Of a stretch of 64,000 nucleotides of DNA, positions 56,686 to 64,000 are shown one piece after another. The notes beneath the pieces are model-generated. The model saw only the letters and a program-made list of their open reading frames with translations, was not told the origin of the DNA and did no database searches. Position numbers and translations under genes: made by a program. The stretch comes from Piezodorus guildinii (Eukaryota; Arthropoda; Insecta; Hemiptera; Pentatomidae). The stretch covers positions 154,257,399 to 154,321,398 of the forward strand of contig CM041294.1 of NCBI GenBank assembly GCA_023052935.1, in the 5' to 3' direction. How positions within the stretch are numbered: position 1 is the first letter of the stretch; the number at the start of each line of letters is the position of its first letter.

Positions 56686-57015
56686 CATTTAAAAAAAACC
56701 TTTATCTCTAAAACCCATGAAGGGGCTTGGGCCCAGTGCAATAGAGATTAGTACAGGTTCTAGGCCAACGGCCGTGTAATGGGGTTACCAGGCCGAGATT
56801 ACACTCAGCCGCCAGGTGCTGTCCTCAATTTTGTGTACCCACTTTTGAGAGGCTAGGTCTGCCCCAGGAAGTTCTACATACCCTAGGATCGCAACGCCCC
56901 CCTCTCCCTCGGCTAAATTAACAGAACGAATAATACTCTACCACAGCCGGGATTAGAACCCAGGCCCCAGAGAACAGTAGACTTGTGCTCTATTCCCTAG
57001 ACCACTCCGCTCTCT
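56686..57015 (-). repeat. SINE-B inside the PH element
   Basis: In minus sense: gagagcggagtggtctaggg head, ggttctaatcccggctgtgg (B box with one change), cttcctggggcagacctagc, gtgtaatctcggcctggtaa, and a ggttttttt end. Confidence 0.85.
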
Positions 57016-57036
57016 ATCATGATTATAACAACAACA

Positions 57037-57046
57037 AACTATATAT

Positions 57047-57106
<60 letters not shown>

Positions 57107-57107
57107 A
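57037..57107. repeat. (AT)n microsatellite followed by a T run
   Basis: About 55 bp TA repeats, then 17 T. Confidence 0.9.
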
Positions 57108-57256
57108 AATATCCTATGAAATATCTTTTTAGTATTAAATTTATATTAGCACTAAAAAAAAAAAAAAAAAAATGTAATAATAAATGATAATTTAATTATG
57201 TATTGTAGTGAGTTCTGAAATTGGGAAACCATCCCAAAACGTTGACTCCTAATTGT

Positions 57257-57422
57257 TACTAGTTTAAAAATACACTTTTGAGGAGATATAAGAACAATTT
57301 ATTTATTATCAATAAATGCTTGTTCTTAATAATTAAGATAAATATTTATTAAGAATGATTAACCACCCAAAACTACGTTCTTATATCAGTGACTCCAATG
57401 GAAATATATATTATATAATATA

Positions 57423-57453
<31 letters not shown>

Positions 57454-57880
57454 TATATATATATACATATACATATATATCGGAAAAAGGAAGCGTAGCA
57501 CCCTTGGACCCTTTCACAGAAGATAAGCAGACAATTTTTTTCCTAAAAGCGCTATCTTATCTGGACAGGCAGTTATTAGAGTTGAGAGGTCAGAATGGAG
57601 GCTTTCCACTGGTAAACACCACATTATTATTATTTACAATTCCCATTTGTCCCATATATTTCTATTATAACCTATATGTGGTAACCATATACTAATTATA
57701 CCATATATTTACATATATATGTGTTATACAAGGTATTTTTTACAATTGGAGATATTTATATTCGTAAACTTACGTACGTAGTATGTATAAGTATTAATAT
57801 ACGTTACATATTAGGTTAATATGATTGAATGCGTATTTATTTGAATGTATGCAAAGAGCAAAGAACATACACATTCAAAA
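57257..57880. other. unassigned; irregular (AT)n at 57405-57480
   Basis: AT-rich, with a 63-codon frame at 57504-57695 (plus) that has no recognisable signature. Confidence 0.4.
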
Positions 57881-58000
57881 TATTGTTATTTATTGTGGAT
57901 ATAATTAGTTGACCGTTGAGAATTACTGGAAGGAATTAGTCCTGGTAGCGGTCATTAAATGAAACAACTAAATAGTTTCAACTATTTATTGTTTTGTTTG

Positions 58001-58038
58001 CCAACGTTTCGACCCCCTTTGTGGGTCATCATCAGGGC
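58001..58038 (-). ncRNA. hammerhead-ribozyme-like motif (left arm)
   Basis: Minus strand: CTGATGA, GACCC...GGGTC stem, GAAACGTT; all core residues intact. Confidence 0.68.
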
Positions 58039-58368
58039 TAAAAAGATACAAAAGAATACAATTTCAATGACATTACATACAATATTATATAACCTATTGA
58101 GCTAGAGAACATCGGTATTAAAATATAACAGAAGAACTATATATGTAAAAAAACAAAAAAAAAACAACTAAAATACAATGACTATAGTATAATAATGAAT
58201 GTGTTAATTATTCATTATTATACTATAGTCATTGTATTTTAATTAAGTTTTTTTTTTTTACATATATAGTTCTTCTGTTATATTTTAATAGCGACGTTCT
58301 CTAGCTCAATAGGTTATATAATATTGTATGTAATGTCATTGAAATTGTATTCTTTTGTATCTTTTTAG

Positions 58369-58406
58369 CCCTGATGATGACCCACAAAGGGGGTCGAAAC
58401 GTTGGC
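58369..58406 (+). ncRNA. hammerhead-ribozyme-like motif (right arm)
   Basis: Plus strand mirror copy: CTGATGA, GACCC...GGGTC, GAAACGTT. Confidence 0.68.
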
Positions 58407-58625
58407 AAACAATGAATAGTTGAAACTATTTAGTTGTTTCATTTAATGACCGCCACCCGGACTAATTCCTTCCAGTATTGTTATTTATTTATTGACAAAC
58501 AGACAGATTTTGATTTATTAAAAATATACTGTACTAGCTGTTTCCCGCGACTTTATCTGCGTCATTTTATGTTATGATCACGATTAAAAGTTTTTAAAAT
58601 AATATAATATAATATAATATATAAT

Positions 58626-59182
58626 AATTGGGTTGTCCGGAAAGTTCGTAGAGAAATTTGGACGTCGTGAAGTCGTAACAACATACGTACCCGGCCTTTT
58701 CTAGATGATCAAAACGGTCGATTTGCAAGCTCTTAACTCCGCAGCTATCTCACGGACAGTAATTCGTGGATTGTTTGCGATGACCGTCATAATATTCTCG
58801 ATGTTAAGAGTTGAACTCCGGCCAGGCCAGGGTCGGTCTTCCAAATTGAAATCCCCTGATCTAAACAGCGAAAACCACTTCAGAAACATGCTATCAGCAA
58901 TTTAATCGCTGCCATACACGGCCCGAATCTTTCTTGCAGTTTGGGATGCGTTTTTCTTTTTTTAAAACAGAGCATAATCAGCCGAAAACGAACTGAATCG
59001 TCACTCATGTCGGTTTGCAATATGGCTGAGCCTTAATTAAGACAAATTCAGGGTGTAAACATAGTTAATGCCTTGAGGATTAAAGGCATATAAATAAACA
59101 TTAGCTTTGTGATTAATTTTTAGTAAAAAAATAAAAGATAAATTTTATTTTTAAAATCTCTACGAACTTTTCGGACAACCAA
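58626..59182 (-). mobile_element. internally deleted mariner with both terminal repeats
   Basis: Inverted ends: attgggttgtccggaaagtt-cgtag and, as complement of the right side, attggttgtccgaaaagttcgtag. Minus-strand codons read RKIRAVYGSD then WFSLFRSGDFNLEDRP, ENIMTVIANNPRITVREIAA, the N-terminal DNA-binding half of a mariner transposase, with a frameshift or stop at the start. The catalytic half is deleted; about 557 bp remain. An (ATAAT)n tract borders it on the left. Confidence 0.88.
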
Positions 59183-59332
59183 TATTTTAAAGTACTTCTG
59201 CATAGATATTTTTAGTTTTATTTTCTTGTGGCAGAAGAACCAACAGATTTTCTTCGCAAAACCGATCTTGACAATGCGGCATATATGTAGTTAGCTATGT
59301 GAAAAGCAGTCGACGTAAATCGATTCCTACGT

Positions 59333-59335
<3 letters not shown>

Positions 59336-59364
<29 letters not shown>

Positions 59365-59558
59365 CTTACCCTTGGTTTATTTTCGAACAAAATACAAATA
59401 CAAATATAATATGTATAGCTGTCAGATTTGTCCTTCTGTTACCCGGAGGTATTCTAAAGAGGATTGCTATATGCGCTGGATGCACTAGTAATCTTTCAAG
59501 GGCTTCTTCTAAGCCTTTATTTATCCATTGCAAAACGGGAGGGACCATTCTTCAGGGT
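59336..59558 (-). pseudogene. retrocopy of an mRNA 3' end, with poly(A) and 12-bp target duplication
   Basis: In minus sense the insert is about 195 nt of sequence with AATAAA 16 nt before an A run of about 29 (59336-59364 on plus as T). Flanked by TTCCTACGTGTT at 59324-59335 and 59559-59570. One frame is open for 60 codons (GLEEALERLLVHPAHIAILF) but I cannot identify the parent transcript. It could equally be a LINE or SINE 3' end not seen elsewhere in the window. Confidence 0.75.
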
Positions 59559-59570
59559 TTCCTACGTGTT

Positions 59571-60129
59571 GAAATGCAGGTGATTTATTAATTGTTACAG
59601 CAAAAGATAATTTAACGGGAAATAGAATTATTTCAAAATTAAAAGGTAAATCATTTGGAATCATTGGGATGCGAGGTTAATTTTCCCCAGTTTTTTCCCA
59701 CATTTTCCGCTGATTCTTCACTCCTATAGGTCACAGAGTGATGTTATATAGCCTATAACCTTCCTCGCTCACTAAACGTTCATCACTAAAAGTTCATTTT
59801 AATGTCGAAAGCGTTTAAATGCGACTGACCTGTTCCCTGAATTACACATAAAACTGTTGATATCATAAGGCATTCTTGATTCACCACTGTGTCATGTTGG
59901 ACATCAACAATTCTTGGAGTTGTTTACGTTAGTCAATCATCTATTACTGGAAATCTGAAGATGACTTTTGCCCATCTCAAAGGAAACAGTAATACGCAGT
60001 AGAAGGAAACAATCCACAATAACTCCAGGGTTAATTTTTTTTTTTTAAATAATAATACTGTAAATAAAGTAAATTTTATAACGTGACTTGTAATTCTCTC
60101 TAAGAAAAATATAAATAATTTTCTATATG
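59571..60129. other. unassigned sequence
   Basis: No recognised feature. Confidence 0.4.
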
Positions 60130-60597
60130 ATCTATTGCAATATCGGGTAGCCCAGATCAGACTGTCGGGAAAACACGCAATCTCCTTTAGTGTCGGCCCG
60201 CAGAAGTATAGTCTGGACCCACAGAAGCCGTGCCCAGTTTGTGATGGAGACGCATTGGAAGATTGTTTTCTCAGAATGTTAATCACTCTTAAATGTTTTG
60301 GGATTTGTTAATGATTTAGTATTTGATTTAGTACTATTATTTTTACATTATTTATTGATATTCTTATATTTAATTTATGTTATTGTATATGTTGGAGGAA
60401 ATTAATCATAAAGGTAGCAGCACTTTTATGCTTATTGCTGTATATGTGTTTTGTTGTTTTTGTTTTAAATATTTATTCGAGTTGTAATTAGCAATGTATA
60501 TTTGCTGGTGCTAAATTTATTAACTGTGCTGTGCCAGCCAGCTCTATTTGTATGGGGTTTGCCCTAAAAACAAATAAATAAAGTTATTATTATTATA
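60130..60597 (+). pseudogene. LINE 3' end with zinc-knuckle-like C terminus
   Basis: Plus strand reads AQIRLSGKHAISFSVG and SLDPQKPCPVCDGDALEDCF, a CPxC-type zinc motif as at the end of several non-LTR ORF2 proteins. It continues into a 3' UTR ending ctgtgccagccagctctatt, gtatggggtttgccctaaaa, and an (att)n tail. The same 3' end is at 25.3 kb. Confidence 0.65.
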
Positions 60598-60654
60598 TGA
60601 CATCTATTTAGTGTGCCCTGAGCCCAAAGGACGAAATAATTGCTTATGCACGAA

Positions 60655-60912
60655 GGAGTCACCTGTGGTGTAGTGATTAGCATAACAGGCGACTATTCCC
60701 AAAGGACAAACCTGATAAATGGTCATAGGATTTTTAATAGGAGTAAAACATCTTCAGATATGTGTAAAATGTGGTCCCGAGTGTGTGCTAGGCCAGATAA
60801 TCGTTTAAGATCCATATTCTAATTATACCTGTACAGGCAAAATTTAGGACCCTTATCTTATAATCGTATAAGAGTAGATTAGCCATAGTAGCTTAAATTG
60901 ACATACATACAT
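60655..60912 (+). repeat. SINE-A, diverged full-length copy
   Basis: agtcacctgtggtgtagtga, ggtcataggatttttaatag, atgtggtcccgagtgtgtgc and gattagccatagtagctta. The B box is lost. Confidence 0.7.
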
Positions 60913-61335
60913 AAACTTATGCAAGTCTGGCAGGCATACGACTAAGATGTTAATAACAACCTTATACCAAAATCGCCGCTTTCTAGGATTCATTTTTAAA
61001 ATAAGCTTGAAATATTTACATTAAAATAGTTATATTACTGTATAATTAGGTTGCCATTTAACATATGATAGGATTTGGTCCGAAATTTCGAATATTTGGA
61101 CTTCTATTTTGACAAAGATATGTCTTTTGGCTTAGGGTCAGTAACATTTCTTGTGTTGTTTTTTCAGCCTTAGTTTACACGCTTTAGCTGTTATTGACGT
61201 TGCTCAAACCAAACATTCGTTGACAGCTTTCATGTTAAAAATTTCGTTTTTAACCGTTTCGCAGCTGTATTGGTTTGAGTAAAAAAAAATTACCAATGTA
61301 ATAATGTCTAAATTAATATAATAAATTGGATAAAA
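60913..61335. other. unassigned sequence
   Basis: Nothing recognised. Confidence 0.4.
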
Positions 61336-63090
61336 ATCTGGTGCGGGCAACAAACGACTTTCACTCACCTACGTTTTTAAAATAGATTAAAGAATTTTCA
61401 AATACAATTAGAGATAAAAAAAATCTGGTGCGGGCAACACACGACTTTCACTTGCCTCCATTTTTAAAATCAATGAAAGAATTTTCAAATACAGTTAGAG
61501 ATAAAAATACGTGAAATTATTAAGGAATTAATTAAATTAAATTTCTATAGAAACATGTGTTTGATTCAAAAATCAATTATATTATTATCTAAAATAATCA
61601 GTTATTTTTATGTTAATTTCATCACTCTCTATTAACTTTTAAAAGCTTGTGTATGAGATGACAATTTTTCTAAAATCTTTAGCTTTCCAACGGTATATCA
61701 TACATGTATATTACTGCTCTTATGTTCAAAAACGAAAAATTGCATTAAAAAAATATTTTTTCTGTTTTCTCCTTTAGTTGGGTATCGAATTTATTCAATT
61801 TATATATTTACCAGTTTTTCATCAGCGTTAACAAGATAATCTAGTTATTATTATTGAATCTACAAAATTAAAGGTACTTTAGGCATTTAAGGCCCTGTCA
61901 GACCATTTTTATCTAAATAAAACCTACATGATATTAAAGCCCATTAAATTTTACATCGATATAGCGAGTTTAATCAAAATCGTCGGAACCGTTTTTGAGA
62001 AAATCGAAAAAAGGTGCAAAATGCATGGTATAAAGTGCCTCTTCTGGTAGGCTCATTTTGATGAAAAAAGTTTTGTCACGTCTCGGGCGTATAGTTGTCT
62101 TAAATATGAAATTTCAGTTTCATAGGACTTACCGTTTCCGCCCGGGAGTTACCACACACACACACACACGCACACACAGACCTTTTTGCGGGACTTGGTT
62201 ATTTGGACTCAGGGGACCATAAAACGTGTATTTCCGTCGAAAACTGAATTCGAAAATTTTCACGATACGCAATACTTCCCCTTGCTATATATAGTAAGTG
62301 AAAGTAATAAGTGAATATATCAAAGAATTAATTAAATTGAATTTCTATATAAACATGTCTTTTATTAAAAAATGATTATATTATTATCTAAAATAATCAA
62401 TTAGTTTTATCGGCTTTTCATCACTCTTAATTTACTTTTTCAAGCTTGTGTATTGGATAATATTTTTTTCTAAAATATTTAGCTTTCCAACAGTAATTAT
62501 ACATGTATTTTACTGGTCTTATGTTCAAAATTAAAAAATAGAATTAAAAAAATATTTTTTCAGTTCTCTCCTTTAGTTGGATATCGAATTCGTTCAACTT
62601 ATATATTTACCTGTTTCTCATCAATGGTAACAAGCTGATATGGTTATTTTTATAGAATCTGCAAAGTTAAAGGTGGCTTAGAGGAAGAAACTTTAAAATA
62701 TCGGCATTTAAAGCCCTGTCATGCTATTTAAATCAGAATGAAACCTACATGATATTAAAGCCCGTTAAATTTAAACGTCGATATAGCGAGATTAATCAAA
62801 ATCGTTAGAGCCGTTTTTAAAACATCGTAAAAAAGTGCAAAATGACTAGTATAAAGTGCTCGTCTAGTTAGCTAATATTGATGAAAAAGTTTCTGTAACA
62901 TTCGGGCTTATAGTTGTTTAAAATATGAAATTTCAGTTTCATAGGAGTTTTAGTTTAGACACACACACAGACCTTTTTGCGAGACTTGGTTATTTGGACT
63001 CAGAGGATCCTAAAACTGGAATTCGAAAATTTTCACTATCACAATACTTTCCCTAGCTGTATATTTCATATAAAGGTTAATGAATGTAAA
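61336..63090 (-). mobile_element. HL element (older subfamily) split by a younger HL
   Basis: Left part 61336-61420 (atctggtgcgggcaacaaac to gagataaaa), right part 62306-63090 (aataagtgaatatatcaaag through gtcgatatagcgagattaat to the older terminus ctagctgtatatttcatata-aaggttaatgaatgta). The break falls in an A run. Confidence 0.9.
61423..62305 (-). mobile_element. HL element, nested, full length (883 bp)
   Basis: atctggtgcgggcaacacac start, (CA)n at 62152-62180, cttgctatatatagtaagtg-aaagt end. Removing it rejoins the host HL at gagataaaa/aataagtg without a target duplication beyond A residues. Confidence 0.95.
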
Positions 63091-63777
63091 AATAAATTTT
63101 GGTAGTAGATCAATTTTTTATTTTTCTTTCGTTACCTTATACACTTCACAAATCCACTATCTATGTTAAATCAATTCCCCTTAACTAGTAAAATCAATTA
63201 ATTGTAGATATCCATGATCTACTGTTTTTCCAGATTAGGGAGAAATATTAAAGCGAAATTTTAATTATTAAACTTCCTAGATTTGAAATAAGGTTATAAT
63301 CTGCTAGGGCTAAAATATTAAAAATTCTATTTTCTGAGTTATTTAAGGCGTTAAAATTGTATTTTCTTTTTTAAATAATTCAATTTTGAACAATAGAAAT
63401 GTGTAAATATACAGTATGAAAAAAAAATGAAAATCATTGTTTAATCTAGAATAAATAGAACTACTCACTCAGTTTGAAAACAAAACTTCATCTAAAGTAT
63501 TTTAAATTATTATTGAAAATATATAATTATTATAGAGTGATAAGTGAAAGCTTTGTGATATTTTCTAACTTAACATTGTCTTATTTTATTTTTATTTTAT
63601 TTTATTTATTAGTCTTAAAATTGAAATCAGCAGCGCTAAATTTACTATCCCACGGGCTACATGCTAAGGTTGTACGTTGTACTTTGGAGGGGGATTAAAA
63701 CCAGTTGGTGTGTTTTTCGTCGGAATTTAAATTCAAGAATAACAAAGGAATTGCTGTTCAAAGCTTCTCATAAAAAG

Positions 63778-63827
<50 letters not shown>

Positions 63828-64000
63828 CCAGCTAAAAAAAGTGAATATATGGCATAGGCTGAGGGAAAAAATATAGAAGATACATGGAACATTTGGCTAT
63901 ATTTGTTACCATTACATATATCACTATATTAATGCTGTATTCTCAAATTTTATTAATATATATGTTTTTTTTTATGTCGTGTATTAGTATCATAATATGT
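63091..64000. other. unassigned; (AT)n at 63780-63823
   Basis: AT-rich, with frames at 63474-63698 and 63661-63876 that have no recognisable content and run into the microsatellite. Confidence 0.45.

Larger units (their letters stand above)
56636..57256. mobile_element. PH element, decayed, invaded by SINE-B
   Basis: Inverted ends caattaggaatcaacgtttc and aacgttgactcctaattgtt. Both hammerheads are damaged: 56642-56675 reads CTAGAGA on the minus strand; 57211-57246 has CTGAAAT and AAAAC on the plus strand. Confidence 0.65.
57924..58477. mobile_element. PH element, 554-bp near-perfect palindrome with two hammerheads
   Basis: The left arm (57924-58196) and right arm (58206-58477) are inverted copies with only scattered differences, meeting at a short loop (gtgttaatt). 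Each arm runs tactggaaggaattagtcc ... tagtttcaactatt ... hammerhead ... ctaaaaagatacaaaagaat ... actatagta. An extra leader (57895-57923) outside the left arm matches the 8.56 kb copy. Flanked by a 14-bp direct repeat TATTGTTATTTATT (57881-57894, 58476-58489). Confidence 0.88.

Noticed and set aside
59933..60286. 117-codon minus frame
   Set aside because: Antisense to a LINE C-terminal remnant with a zinc motif on the plus strand; no signature of its own.
1..64000. Integrated virus or bacterial-type gene clusters
   Set aside because: No viral or bacterial protein signature was read on either strand; all recognisable coding remnants are LINE or DNA-transposon derived.

Overview
This is a eukaryotic, very AT-rich, gene-poor stretch, most likely from an arthropod and probably an insect. 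Evidence is the mixture of Jockey-like and CR1/I-like LINE ends, mariner and Tc1 transposase remnants, tRNA-derived SINEs, hAT-type repeats, Helentron-like elements and Penelope-type hammerhead motifs. No host protein-coding gene could be supported: no long ORF, and every recognisable protein remnant belongs to a mobile element. The window reads as intergenic or intronic sediment of nested transposons.

Main families (names are mine). HL: a non-autonomous Helentron/DINE-like element of about 880 bp. One end starts ACTTTCACTTAC followed by a palindrome CTTACTATATATAGTAAG; a (GT)n tract lies about 130 bp inside; the other end carries GTAAGTGAAAGT about 20 bp in from GTGTTGCCCGCACCAGA. It has at least eight near-complete copies and many fragments. 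PH: elements carrying hammerhead-ribozyme-like motifs (CTGANGA, stem, GAAAC-GTC/GTT), mostly as head-to-head inverted pairs, probably Penelope-derived. SINE-A, SINE-B and SINE-C: three tRNA-derived families with Pol III A/B-box-like heads. LINE-J: 3' ends of a Jockey-like LINE.

Layout. 1-9.5 kb: LINE-J end, SINE-C pieces, deleted mariner, SINE-A copies, then three PH elements around an HL fragment. 9.9-21.6 kb: composite HL, SINE-A relics, two LINE-J ends, a run of HL copies, two PH elements. 22-30.2 kb: a GC-rich island (22.96-23.12 kb), HL copies, LINE ends, an RNase H-bearing LINE. 30.6-35.9 kb: an HL nested in an HL, then a tandem array of a roughly 390-bp unit built around a SINE-A head, invaded by SINE-B which is itself invaded by a hAT-like MITE. 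36-41 kb: SINE-B, and an HL split by a foldback-like element with 21-bp repeat arms that also holds a second copy of the 35.4-35.9 kb segment. 41-50.6 kb: LINE ends, a Tc1 pseudogene, a mariner relic, a complete HL. 50.8-60.6 kb: a TIR element with a nested HL, a PH element inside a degenerate tandem repeat, SINE-C and SINE-B in a decayed PH, a 554-bp hammerhead palindrome with 14-bp target duplications, a deleted mariner, a poly(A) retrocopy with 12-bp duplications, a LINE 3' end. 60.6-64 kb: SINE-A and an HL nested in an HL.

Nothing here looks like a working gene set. The biological interest is the transposon structure: clean nested insertions that define element boundaries, paired hammerheads, and repeat arrays made from transposon pieces. 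All family assignments come from reading the sequence; none was checked against a database.
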